From Streptomyces sabulosicollis (lineage in GTDB: Bacteria; Actinomycetota; Actinomycetes; Streptomycetales; Streptomycetaceae): a DNA stretch of 47,990 nt. A program made the translations under genes and the position numbers. How positions within the stretch are numbered: the stretch's first letter is position 1; each line of letters opens with the position of its first letter. Of this stretch, positions 25,329 to 32,628 are shown piece after piece. The stretch covers positions 1 to 47,990 of the forward strand of contig NZ_JAEEAP010000015.1 in the NCBI RefSeq assembly GCF_016103465.1, in the 5' to 3' direction. The notes under the pieces were generated by a model. That model was not told the origin of the DNA and ran no database searches. It worked only from the letters and a program-made list of their open reading frames with translations.

Positions 25329-26305
25329 CATCCTCGACGGACACGGAAGAGCACCCTGAAGTCGCGGAGATCTCCGCACTCACCGAGGGTCTGCTCTCTC
25401 CGTCCCGCGCCGTCGATGTGCGCACCCACCTCGCGAGCTGCGTGCTGTGCGCGGACGTATGGGAGTCCCTGGACGAGATCCGCTCCCTGCTCGGGACGCT
25501 CCCGGGGCCGGTGCGGATGCCCGCCGATGTCGCGGGTCGCATCGACGCGGCACTGGCCGCCGAAGCCCTCCTCGACGCCACCGCCCCCGAGGACGCGGCC
25601 GTCGTTTCACGTGAAACCCCGGACCCGGACGCCGCGCCCACGCCTGTTTCACGTGAAACCGCGGACGATGCCTCCACTGCCCCCGGTTCCGACACCGTGG
25701 AGCCCACGGCCACGCCTTCCGTCGCGGCGGACCGGCCCGCCGGGCGCCCGCGTGGGGCCACCGGGCCGGGACGAGGAACCACCGGACCCGGCACCCGCCC
25801 CGGCCGCGCCCGACGCTGGCGCAAGGCCGTCCTCGGCGGCGCATGCGCCGCGGCGGTGATCGGCATCGGATCCTTCTTCCTCCAGAGCGGCTCCTCCGGC
25901 GATCAGAGCGACAGCGACACCCAGGCTCATGCCAGCCAGAGCGCCACCGGGAAGTCCACTCTCTCCTCGGGCACGCTCAAGGACCGCGTGCACGAACTGC
26001 TCGCCGACCGGAAGTCCACCGCGTCGGACGGCGTCACCGGGCAGGGCAACTCACCCGATGTGCCGCTGCGCGCCGACGACGACCCTGAGGTGCCGTCCTG
26101 TGTCCAGAGCGGCACCGGCCGCAAGGAGCCGGTCCTCGCGGCGCAGCAGGACACGTACGACGGCCAGAGCGCCTATATCGTCGTCCTCCCGCACCCCTCC
26201 GACAGCTCACTCGTCGATGCCTTCGTGATCGACGCGTCCTGCGTCTCGGCATCCCCCACGACTCCCGGGAAGCTCCTGGCGACCCGGACCTATCCACGGC
26301 GCTGA
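25325..26305 (+). CDS. Zinc-type anti-sigma factor (membrane), probable partner of SigM
   Basis: Membrane anti-sigma factor of 326 residues. The N-terminal domain has the ZAS motif H-x3-C-x2-C (His35, Cys39, Cys42 in HLASCVLC), which binds a sigma factor and usually zinc or a redox cluster. A disordered Pro/Ala/Thr-rich linker follows, then one membrane helix (about 166-187) and an extracytoplasmic C-terminal domain with two cysteines (PSCVQ, DASCV). GTG at 25325 overlaps the sigM stop (GTGA), which predicts translational coupling. Two parS sites in the linker encode VSRET twice, at about residues 94 and 108. Direct binding to SigM is inferred from this pairing. Confidence 0.88.
   Translation: MTSSTDTEEHPEVAEISALTEGLLSPSRAVDVRTHLASCVLCADVWESLDEIRSLLGTLPGPVRMPADVAGRIDAALAAEALLDATAPEDAAVVSRETPDPDAAPTPVSRETADDASTAPGSDTVEPTATPSVAADRPAGRPRGATGPGRGTTGPGTRPGRARRWRKAVLGGACAAAVIGIGSFFLQSGSSGDQSDSDTQAHASQSATGKSTLSSGTLKDRVHELLADRKSTASDGVTGQGNSPDVPLRADDDPEVPSCVQSGTGRKEPVLAAQQDTYDGQSAYIVVLPHPSDSSLVDAFVIDASCVSASPTTPGKLLATRTYPRR
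25603..25618. other. parS: parS site inside the anti-sigma gene (first)
   Basis: CGTTTCACGTGAAACC: 14-bp core perfect, both outer bases differ from the 16-mer consensus. Encodes VSRET. Confidence 0.85.
25645..25660. other. parS: parS site inside the anti-sigma gene (second)
   Basis: TGTTTCACGTGAAACC: core perfect, last base differs. Spaced 42 bp from the first, exactly 14 codons, so both encode VSRET in the same frame. Confidence 0.87.
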
Positions 26306-26341
26306 GGCACACCGCACACGGGGGCCTGCCTGACAGCGCTC

Positions 26342-26368
26342 GGGAATGCCTGACCCGTAGGATCCGTT
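26342..26368 (+). promoter_or_regulatory. Sigma-R-type promoter of trxBA
   Basis: GGGAAT (26342-26347), exactly 18 nt, then GTT (26366-26368). This matches the known Streptomyces sigma-R (thiol-oxidative stress) promoter pattern GGAAT-N18-GTT, which drives trxBA. The trxB start is 89 bp downstream. Confidence 0.85.
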
Positions 26369-26456
26369 GGGTGGGGTGGCAGCGGAATTCCGGGGGGACC
26401 TGGAGCCGCCCGCCCAGTCAGCAGTCCGGCAGTCGGCAGAGACAAGGAAGACATCC

Positions 26457-27407
26457 GTGAGCGACGTCCGCAACGTGATCATCATCGGTTCCGGGCCCGC
26501 GGGCTATACGGCCGCGCTCTACACCGCCCGCGCTTCCTTGAAGCCGCTGGTCTTCGAAGGCTCCGTGACCGCGGGTGGTGCCCTGATGAACACCACCGAC
26601 GTGGAGAACTTCCCCGGCTTCCGGGACGGGATCATGGGCCCCGACCTGATGGACAACATGCGGGCCCAGGCCGAGCGCTTCGGCGCCGAGCTCGTTCCGG
26701 ACGACGTGGTCGCGGTCGACCTCAGTGAGCAGATCAAGACGGTCACCGACTCCGCGGGTACGGTCCACCGCGCCAAGACCGTCATCGTGACCACCGGCTC
26801 TCAGCACCGCAAGCTGGGACTGCCGCGCGAGGACGAGCTCTCGGGCCGCGGTGTCTCCTGGTGTGCCACCTGTGACGGGTTCTTCTTCAAGGACCAGGAC
26901 ATCGCCGTCATCGGCGGCGGCGACACGGCCATGGAGGAGGCGACCTTCCTGTCGCGGTTCGCCAAGTCGGTCACCGTCGTCCACCGCCGGGACACCCTGC
27001 GGGCCAGCAAGGCGATGCAGGAGCGGGCTTTCGCCGACCCGAAGATCTCGTTCATCTGGGACAGCGCGGTCGAGGAGATCCACGGCGACGGCAAGCTCTC
27101 CGGTCTCACCATCCGCGACGTCAAGAAGGACGAGGCTTCCGAGCTGGCGGTCACCGGACTGTTCATCGCGATCGGCCACGACCCGCGCACCGAGCTGTTC
27201 AAGGGCCAGCTGGCGCTGGACGACGACGGGTACCTGAAGGTGGACGCGCCCACCACCCGGACGAACCTGCCCGGTGTCTTCGCCGCCGGCGATGTCGTGG
27301 ACCACACCTACCGTCAGGCGATCACCGCGGCCGGCACCGGTTGCTCGGCGGCACTGGACGCCGAGCGGTACCTCGCCTCGCTGGGCCAGGGCGACGCCAC
27401 CGTCTGA
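26457..27407 (+). CDS. trxB: Thioredoxin-disulfide reductase
   Basis: NADPH-dependent flavoenzyme that reduces thioredoxin. The 316-residue protein has the FAD motif GSGPAG near residue 10, the redox-active CATC (in SWCATCDG) near 138, and the NADPH motif GGGDTAMEE near 158. A C-terminal FAD motif VFAAGDVVD completes the fold. Length is typical. GTG at 26457 follows AAGGAAG by 7 nt. trxA follows by 42 bp, and the sigma-R promoter upstream shows control by thiol oxidation. Confidence 0.96.
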   Translation: MSDVRNVIIIGSGPAGYTAALYTARASLKPLVFEGSVTAGGALMNTTDVENFPGFRDGIMGPDLMDNMRAQAERFGAELVPDDVVAVDLSEQIKTVTDSAGTVHRAKTVIVTTGSQHRKLGLPREDELSGRGVSWCATCDGFFFKDQDIAVIGGGDTAMEEATFLSRFAKSVTVVHRRDTLRASKAMQERAFADPKISFIWDSAVEEIHGDGKLSGLTIRDVKKDEASELAVTGLFIAIGHDPRTELFKGQLALDDDGYLKVDAPTTRTNLPGVFAAGDVVDHTYRQAITAAGTGCSAALDAERYLASLGQGDATV

Positions 27408-27449
27408 CTCCGCTTCCCACCTTTGCACCAACTCACTAAGGAGATTGCC

Positions 27450-27779
27450 ATGGCCGGTGCCACGGTCACCGTGACGGACGCCGACTTCGAGGAGAAGGTC
27501 CTCAAGAGCGACAAGCCGGTACTCGTCGACTTCTGGGCCGCCTGGTGCGGTCCGTGCCGCCAGATCGCCCCCTCCCTGGAGGCCATCGCGGCCGACCACC
27601 CCGACAAGATCGTCATCGCCAAGCTCAACATCGACGAGAACCCGGCGACGGCCGCCAAGTACGGCGTGATGTCCATCCCGACGCTCAATGTCTACCAGGG
27701 CGGCGAGGTCGCCAAGACCATCGTCGGCGCCAAGCCCAAGGCCGCCATCGAGCGCGACCTGGCCGACTTCATCGGCTGA
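27450..27779 (+). CDS. trxA: Thioredoxin
   Basis: Small cytoplasmic dithiol protein of 109 residues that reduces protein disulfides and ribonucleotide reductase. The active site WCGPC is at about residues 31-35, and the cis-proline region is MSIPTLNVYQGG. AAGGAG precedes the ATG at 27450. It is the second gene of trxBA and is followed by a strong terminator. Confidence 0.96.
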   Translation: MAGATVTVTDADFEEKVLKSDKPVLVDFWAAWCGPCRQIAPSLEAIAADHPDKIVIAKLNIDENPATAAKYGVMSIPTLNVYQGGEVAKTIVGAKPKAAIERDLADFIG

Positions 27780-27803
27780 GCACGCGCACGCGTCATCCTC
27801 CAG

Positions 27804-27839
27804 CACGAAGGGGTTGCCCGTCAGGGCAGCCCCTTCGTG
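27804..27839. terminator. Terminator after trxA
   Basis: CACGAAGGGG-t-TGCCC, loop GTCA, GGGCA-g-CCCCTTCGTG: 15 paired bases with one mismatch, then GTTT. It lies between trxA and the convergent GNAT gene. Its 3' end touches the degenerate parS. Confidence 0.87.
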
Positions 27840-27853
27840 TTTCACGTGGAACC
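27838..27853. other. parS: Degenerate parS-like site
   Basis: TGTTTCACGTGGAACC: two mismatches to the 16-mer, one of them within the core palindrome (GTGG for GTGA). It may be a weak ParB site or a decaying one. Confidence 0.5.
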
Positions 27854-27855
27854 CG

Positions 27856-28473
27856 CTACAGCGGCCGAAGCGCGGGCTCCTTCTGGACGGCGCCGAGCAG
27901 CCGGTCCAGCGCCAGCTCGACGTCCTCCTTCCAGGAGATCGTCGTCCTCAGCTCCAGCCTCAACCGGGGGTAGCGGGGATGCGGCCGCACGGTCTTGAAG
28001 CCCACGGCCAGCAGATGATCGGCGGGCAACACACACGCCGGTTCCTTCCACGTGGCGTCCCCGAATGCCTCCACCGCCTTGAAGCCCCGGCGAATCAGAT
28101 CCTTGGCGACGGTCTGTACCATCACCCGGCCCAGCCCCTGCCCCTGGTATCCAGGCATCAGCCATGCCGTCATCAACTGAACGGCATCCGCCGCGACCGG
28201 ACTGGTCGGAAAGGCCGTGGAGCGCGGCACATACGCCGGAGGCGCGTACAGCACAAAGCCCACGGGGACCTCATCGACATAGACCACCCGGCCGCAGGAG
28301 CCCCACTCCAGCAGAACGGCCGAGATCCATGCCTCCTTCTCCAGCTCCGGCCGGCCGGCCCTTACGGCTGCTTCGCCGCTGACCGGATCGAGCTCCCAGA
28401 AGACGCAGGCGCGACAGCGCTTGGGGATGTCCGGGAGGTTGTCCAGCGTGAGCGGTACGAGCCGACGCCCCAT
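27856..28473 (-). CDS. GNAT family N-acetyltransferase
   Basis: Acetyl-CoA-dependent acyltransferase of 205 residues with unknown substrate. The acetyl-CoA loop is QGQGLGRVM, after the strand LMTAWLMPGY. The N-terminus MGRRLVPLTLDNLPDIPKRC includes CRACVFWE, a conserved feature of this actinobacterial group located between trxA and parB. AAGGA lies 8 nt before the ATG. Convergent with trxA. The start of the gene overlaps a small upstream reading frame (28362-28619). Confidence 0.87.
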   Translation of the reverse strand: MGRRLVPLTLDNLPDIPKRCRACVFWELDPVSGEAAVRAGRPELEKEAWISAVLLEWGSCGRVVYVDEVPVGFVLYAPPAYVPRSTAFPTSPVAADAVQLMTAWLMPGYQGQGLGRVMVQTVAKDLIRRGFKAVEAFGDATWKEPACVLPADHLLAVGFKTVRPHPRYPRLRLELRTTISWKEDVELALDRLLGAVQKEPALRPL

Positions 28474-28619
28474 GAAGCCAGTCCTTCACTTCCGTGGCCA
28501 GCCGCGCCACGGGCGGCTGACAGCGCACTACGCTCCCTGAGCAGACTGCCGACGAAACCGCCGACAGCTCCCAGGCCCAATCCTGTGGCCAACAGTCCGG
28601 TGCGGCTCACCGATCGCAT
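28362..28619 (-). CDS. Small putative membrane protein overlapping the GNAT gene
   Basis: A frame of 85 residues with GGAGG 8 nt before ATG 28619. The first 30 residues hold a glycine-rich hydrophobic helix (GLLATGLGLGAVGGFVGSLL), followed by RERSALSAARG. The last 37 codons overlap the GNAT gene in another frame and look like non-selected sequence (Ser/Arg/Pro-rich). Perhaps only the first half is a real peptide, or a frameshift has removed an earlier stop. No homologue is recognised with confidence. Confidence 0.45.
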   Translation of the reverse strand: MRSVSRTGLLATGLGLGAVGGFVGSLLRERSALSAARGAAGHGSEGLASWGVGSYRSRWTTSRTSPSAVAPASSGSSIRSAAKQP

Positions 28620-28718
28620 GGCCCTGCCCTCCACATGCGGCGCCTCCACATGGATCCGCCCTATCTGATCGCATCGTATCCGTGCCGAGAATGCACCGAT
28701 ACCGCCCTTGGGCAAACA

Positions 28719-28755
28719 GCGGGTCGCGTTCCGACCATGTCGGAACGCGACCCGC
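28719..28755. terminator. Terminator after parB
   Basis: GCGGGTCGCGTTCCGA, loop CCATG, TCGGAACGCGACCCGC: a perfect 16-bp stem, 44 bp past the parB stop. It separates parAB from the small membrane ORF and GNAT gene. Confidence 0.88.
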
Positions 28756-28798
28756 CCCGCGCTGCCCTTCCGTACGGCCCGGCCGCACGGACAGCGCC

Positions 28799-29944
28799 TC
28801 ACTCGTCCTCGTCCGCCGTTCCGCCCTCGGAGGAGAGCGGCTGCTCCAGCACCGGGCCCTCACCGGGGGCCAGCGAGCCGAGGATCCGCTCCAGATCCTC
28901 TATTGAGGCGAACTCGACGACGATCTTTCCCTTCTTCTGACCGAGGTCGACCTTCACTCGCGTCTCGAACCGGTCGGAGAGACGTGAGGCCAGATCCGTG
29001 AGCGCGGGGGACACCCTCGCGCCCGCCCTCGGGCTCTTGGGCTTGGTCGTGCCGCCCGATCGCGATCCCATCAGGGTGACGATCTCCTCCACCGCACGCA
29101 CCGAGAGGCCCTCGGCGACGATGCGATGGGCCAGCCGGTCCTGCTCCTCGGGGTCGTCCACGGAGAGCAGCGCCCGGGCATGGCCCGCGGAGAGGACCCC
29201 GGCGGCCACCCTGCGCTGGACGGACGGGGAGAGCTTCAGCAGCCGCAGCGTATTGGAGACCTGTGGACGTGAGCGCCCGATGCGGTCGGCCAGTTCGTCA
29301 TGCGTGCAGTTGAAGTCCTTCAGCAGCTGGTCGTACGCCGCCGCCTCTTCCAGCGGGTTCAGCTGGGCCCGGTGGAGGTTCTCCAGCAGCGCGTCGAGCA
29401 GGAGCTTCTCGTCCTCGGTGGCCCGGACGATCGCGGGGATCTTCTCCAGCCCGGCCTCACGACAGGCCCGCCAGCGGCGCTCACCCATGATGAGCTCGTA
29501 GCGCTCCGGCGCCAACTGCCGTACGACGACGGGCTGGAGGAGGCCGACCTCCTGGATCGAGGTGACCAGTTCGGCCAGCGCGTCCTCGTCGAAGACCTCA
29601 CGCGGCTGCCGCGGATTGGGGGTGATGAAGTCCAGCGGCAGCTCGGCGAAGTGGGCTCCGGCCACCTCCTCCGGCATGGTCGCCAGGGCGGCGGCCTCGG
29701 GCTCCTTCTCCTGCGGCGGGGGCTCGGTTTCCTGTGGAACGGTGTGTGTGGGCAGTCCGGCCACCTTGGCCGCCGCCACTCCGCGCTCCTGGGTGAGCAC
29801 CGGGACCGCGGTCGGTGAGGTGGTGGCCCCGGTCGTCGTGACCGTTCCCGCCCCCGCCGAGGACGCGGCGTTGTCCGTCCCCTTCGGCGCGGGAGGGATC
29901 AGGGCACCGAGCCCACGGCCCAGTCCTCTGCGTCGCTCACTCAC
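28799..29944 (-). CDS. parB: Chromosome partitioning protein ParB
   Basis: DNA-binding CTPase that loads at parS, slides along DNA and builds the segregation complex. The 381-residue product starts [13 protein letters not shown], the N-terminal part that stimulates ParA. The CTP-binding box contains [10 protein letters not shown] and [13 protein letters not shown] helix-turn-helix lies around [21 protein letters not shown], with the C-terminal dimer domain last. The long acidic, Ala/Thr-rich linker (20-110) is usual in Streptomyces. The start overlaps the parA stop by 4 bp (ATGA). Eight parS matches lie in this window. Confidence 0.97.
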   Translation of the reverse strand: MSERRRGLGRGLGALIPPAPKGTDNAASSAGAGTVTTTGATTSPTAVPVLTQERGVAAAKVAGLPTHTVPQETEPPPQEKEPEAAALATMPEEVAGAHFAELPLDFITPNPRQPREVFDEDALAELVTSIQEVGLLQPVVVRQLAPERYELIMGERRWRACREAGLEKIPAIVRATEDEKLLLDALLENLHRAQLNPLEEAAAYDQLLKDFNCTHDELADRIGRSRPQVSNTLRLLKLSPSVQRRVAAGVLSAGHARALLSVDDPEEQDRLAHRIVAEGLSVRAVEEIVTLMGSRSGGTTKPKSPRAGARVSPALTDLASRLSDRFETRVKVDLGQKKGKIVVEFASIEDLERILGSLAPGEGPVLEQPLSSEGGTADEDE

Positions 29945-31029
29945 TGAATCCCCTCCTGCATGCTGCTGTGCTGGTCGTGCTGGCTGAGCTCGGGCAAGGC
30001 ATGAGCGTGCTGGGCGTCGTAGTGCACGTTGACACCTCTGAGGGCGATCTCGCGGGCCGCCTCCAGATAGGAGAGCGCCCCACTCGACCCCGGGTCATAG
30101 GTGAGGACGGTCTGCCCATAGCTGGGGGCCTCGGAGATGCGCACCGATCGGGGAATGCTCGTCCGGAGCACCTCACCGCCGAAATGGCTCCGCACCTCGT
30201 CGGCGACCTGGGAGGCCAGCCGGGTGCGGCCGTCGTACATGGTGAGAAGGATCGTCGAGACATGGAGCTTGGGGTTGAGATGGCCCCGCACCAGGTCCAC
30301 ATTCCGCAGCAACTGCCCCAGCCCCTCCAGCGCGTAGTACTCGCACTGGATCGGGATCAGCACTTCCGCGCCGGCCACCAGCGCATTGACCGTCAGCAGG
30401 CCGAGCGAGGGCGGGCAGTCGATGAGGATGTAGTCCAGCGGCTGCTCATATGCCTCGATGGCCCGCTGCAGTCGGCTCTCCCTCGCCACCAGCGAGACCA
30501 ACTCGATCTCGGCACCGGCGAGATCGATCGTGGCCGGAGCGCAGAAGAGTCCCTCGACATCCGGGACCGGCTGCACCACATCGGACAGTGGCTTGCTGTC
30601 GACCAGCACGTCATAGATCGATGGAACCTCGGCGTGGTGGTCGATCCCCAGCGCCGTCGAGGCATTGCCCTGTGGGTCGAGGTCGATCACCAGCACACGA
30701 CCACCGTGCAGGGCGAGCGAGGCGGCCAGATTGACCGTGGTCGTGGTCTTTCCGACCCCACCCTTCTGGTTGGCGACCACGATCACCCGGGTCTGCTCCG
30801 GCCTGGGCAGCCCCTCACCGGCGCGACCCAGGGCTTCGACCGCCAGTTGAGCGGCACGACCAATAGGGGTGTCGTCCATCGGAGGCGGCGTTTCACGTGA
30901 AACATCCTCCCCCGGCGATTCGGTACGGGGGCCGGGGACCGGGTCGGTCATCGGCCCCGCGATGTTGGCGTCGGACCGCAAGGATTCACTCTCCTCGACA
31001 TCAGGCTCGCAATAAGCAGAGCCTGCCAT
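29941..31029 (-). CDS. parA: Chromosome partitioning ATPase ParA (Soj)
   Basis: Walker-type ATPase that, with ParB, segregates chromosome origins, in Streptomyces during sporulation of aerial hyphae. The 362-residue product has a 78-residue disordered N-terminus, then [19 protein letters not shown] with the deviant Walker A (KGGVGKTT, 89-96). [12 protein letters not shown] and [12 protein letters not shown] follow. ATG at 31029 ([10 protein letters not shown]) is chosen by resemblance to Streptomyces ParA; ATGs at residues 27 and 51 are alternatives since no strong ribosome site is visible. A parS site encodes VSRET at residues 43-47. Confidence 0.94.
   Translation of the reverse strand: MAGSAYCEPDVEESESLRSDANIAGPMTDPVPGPRTESPGEDVSRETPPPMDDTPIGRAAQLAVEALGRAGEGLPRPEQTRVIVVANQKGGVGKTTTTVNLAASLALHGGRVLVIDLDPQGNASTALGIDHHAEVPSIYDVLVDSKPLSDVVQPVPDVEGLFCAPATIDLAGAEIELVSLVARESRLQRAIEAYEQPLDYILIDCPPSLGLLTVNALVAGAEVLIPIQCEYYALEGLGQLLRNVDLVRGHLNPKLHVSTILLTMYDGRTRLASQVADEVRSHFGGEVLRTSIPRSVRISEAPSYGQTVLTYDPGSSGALSYLEAAREIALRGVNVHYDAQHAHALPELSQHDQHSSMQEGIQ
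30889..30904. other. parS: parS site inside parA
   Basis: CGTTTCACGTGAAACA: core perfect, first base differs. Encodes DVSRE in the ParA N-terminal extension. Confidence 0.88.
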
Positions 31030-31065
31030 GCTTTTGGGGTCGTGAACCAGCGAGGCCCGTTCTCC

Positions 31066-31080
31066 TGTGGATGAATCCAC
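31066..31080. promoter_or_regulatory. DnaA-box-like inverted pair upstream of parA
   Basis: GTGGAT-GA-ATCCAC (31067-31080) is a perfect 6-bp inverted repeat. The left half is also part of TCATCCACA on the reverse strand (31066-31074), one base from a DnaA box. It lies about 40 bp upstream of the chosen parA start. A regulatory role is only suggested. Confidence 0.35.
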
Positions 31081-31156
31081 GTCCAGACGGGGTCGGCGAT
31101 CGCGGGGCAAGGCCGCCGCACGACCGCGACTGATGATTCCATGCAACAGGGAGCGA

Positions 31157-31172
31157 CGTTTCACGTGAAACA
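31157..31172. other. parS: parS site upstream of parA
   Basis: CGTTTCACGTGAAACA: core perfect. It lies in the rsmG-parA gap, about 130 bp before the parA start, and is the site nearest oriC in this window (about 6 kb away). Confidence 0.9.
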
Positions 31173-31244
31173 CGATGCACGGGAGGCGCCGTCGATGGGT
31201 CGCGACACTCCGGTATGTGTAGTTTTGCCAGCTTGTATGGAGCA

Positions 31245-31284
31245 ATGCCCCTGAGTCAGGGTCGATCATGCCCCTGGTTCAGGG
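31245..31284. repeat. Two palindromic 17-bp repeats after rsmG
   Basis: ATGCCCCTGAGTCAGGG (31245-31261) and ATGCCCCTGGTTCAGGG (31268-31284) differ at two bases and are 23 bp apart. The first contains the perfect palindrome CCCTGA-G-TCAGGG. The second overlaps the rsmG stop codon. They may be tandem terminator hairpins or an operator pair for parA. Confidence 0.55.
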
Positions 31285-31992
31285 CCGACGGCGCGGCGAC
31301 CGACGAGCCGCCTTGGCCCGCTTCGCCGCGAAGCGCACACCTCCGGGACTCTCCCCGACCTCGACCCGCACCACCGTCGACGGCGGGTCCACCACTCCCT
31401 CACCGACATGCAGCACCGAGGTCCCCACCACACCCAGCTTGCCGAGCGCGGCCCGGGCCTGCTTCAGCTCCTCCTCGGCGGTGTCGCCCTTCAGCAGCAG
31501 CATCTCGCCGTACGGACGCAGCAGCGGCACTCCCCAGCCGGCCAGCCGGTCCAGCGGGGCCACCGCCCGAGCCGTCACCACATGCATCGGGGTCAGCTTG
31601 CCGAGGACCTCCTCGGCGCGGCCACGCACCACCGTCACATGCTCCAGCCCCAGCAGCTCCACCACTTCCCGCAGAAAGTTGGTCCGGCGGAGCAACGGCT
31701 CCAGCAGCGTGATCCGGAGGTCGGGCCGGGTCAGGGCGAGCGGGATACCGGGGAGCCCGGCCCCCGAGCCCACATCGCAGACAGTGACGCCCTCGGGCAC
31801 CACTTCGGAGAGCACGGCGCAGTTCAGCAGATGCCGCTCCCACAGCCGCGGCACCTCACGCGGGCCGATCAGCCCGCGCGTCACTCCCACATCGGCCAGC
31901 AGCTCGCCGTAGCGGACGGCCTCCGGGAAACGGTCACCGAATACGTCCCTTGCCTCGGGGGGCGCCGGGGGGAGCTCCGCTGCTTCCGTCAC
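31279..31992 (-). CDS. rsmG: 16S rRNA (guanine527-N7)-methyltransferase
   Basis: Methylates G527 of 16S rRNA with SAM; loss gives low-level streptomycin resistance in Streptomyces and other bacteria. The 237-residue protein has REVPRLWERHLLNCAVL (the GidB signature), motif I VCDVGSGAGLPGIPLAL, and a basic C-terminal tail KRAKAARRSPRRRP. The GTG start at 31992 has GGAAGGA 8 nt upstream. A terminator directly upstream (32052-32079) separates it from jag, so it should have its own promoter in the short gap, or be reached by read-through. parA follows downstream. Confidence 0.95.
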   Translation of the reverse strand: MTEAAELPPAPPEARDVFGDRFPEAVRYGELLADVGVTRGLIGPREVPRLWERHLLNCAVLSEVVPEGVTVCDVGSGAGLPGIPLALTRPDLRITLLEPLLRRTNFLREVVELLGLEHVTVVRGRAEEVLGKLTPMHVVTARAVAPLDRLAGWGVPLLRPYGEMLLLKGDTAEEELKQARAALGKLGVVGTSVLHVGEGVVDPPSTVVRVEVGESPGGVRFAAKRAKAARRSPRRRP

Positions 31993-32051
31993 GGGGACCG
32001 TCCTTCCGTACCGAACACTGTGCTGAACGATGATGTAAGGCTGACAAGATT

Positions 32052-32079
32052 CGGCCCCGTCTGCGTGCAGACGGGGCCG
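32052..32079. terminator. Terminator after jag
   Basis: CGGCCCCGTCTGC, loop GT, GCAGACGGGGCCG: a perfect 13-bp inverted repeat (effective loop four bases). It ends the leftward rpmH-rnpA-yidD-yidC-jag unit. Confidence 0.87.
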
Positions 32080-32103
32080 TGTGGATCACGAGGCGGAACC
32101 GCT

Positions 32104-32613
32104 TCAGACCGGAAGCACGACCACGCAGCGCTGGGGCTCCTCGCCCTCGGACTCGCTGCGCAGCCCGGCGGCGGCCACCGCGTCGTGCACCACCTTCCGC
32201 TCGAAGGGCGTCATCGCCTTGAGCTTCACCGGCTGGCCGGTGCCCTTCGCCTCCTCGGCCGCCTTGGTGCCCAGCTCGGTCAGCTCGGCACGCTTACGGG
32301 CCCGGTATCCGGCGATGTCGAGCATCAGCCGGCTGCGGTCGCCGGTCTCCCGGTGCACCGCGAGGCGGGTCAGCTCCTGGAGGGCCTCCAGCACCTCGCC
32401 ATCGCGGCCGACCAGCTTCTGCAGATCGCGGCTGGTCGAGTCGCTGATGATCGACACCGCGGCGCGGTCGGCCTCGACGTCCATGTCGATGTCGCCGTCG
32501 AGGTCCGCGATGTCCAGCAGCCCCTCGAGGTAGTCGGCCGCGATCTCCCCTTCCTGCTCAAGGCGGGTCAGGGTGTCGACACCCTCAGCGGCCGGGGTGG
32601 TGCCTTCCGTCAC
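32104..32613 (-). CDS. jag: Jag/KhpB family RNA-binding protein (KH and R3H domains)
   Basis: RNA-binding protein of 169 residues. The KH domain lies at about 45-110 (SRDLQKLVGRDGEVLEALQELTRL region with the GRDG loop) and the R3H domain at 115-169 (MTPFERKVVHDAV). The N-terminal Jag domain of firmicutes is missing, as in other actinobacteria. In other bacteria KhpB pairs with KhpA and affects cell division and sRNA action. GTG start with AAGGAG 7 nt before. It ends the rpmH-yidC cluster. Confidence 0.93.
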   Translation of the reverse strand: MTEGTTPAAEGVDTLTRLEQEGEIAADYLEGLLDIADLDGDIDMDVEADRAAVSIISDSTSRDLQKLVGRDGEVLEALQELTRLAVHRETGDRSRLMLDIAGYRARKRAELTELGTKAAEEAKGTGQPVKLKAMTPFERKVVHDAVAAAGLRSESEGEEPQRCVVVLPV

Positions 32614-32628
32614 GGATGGACTCCTTCG

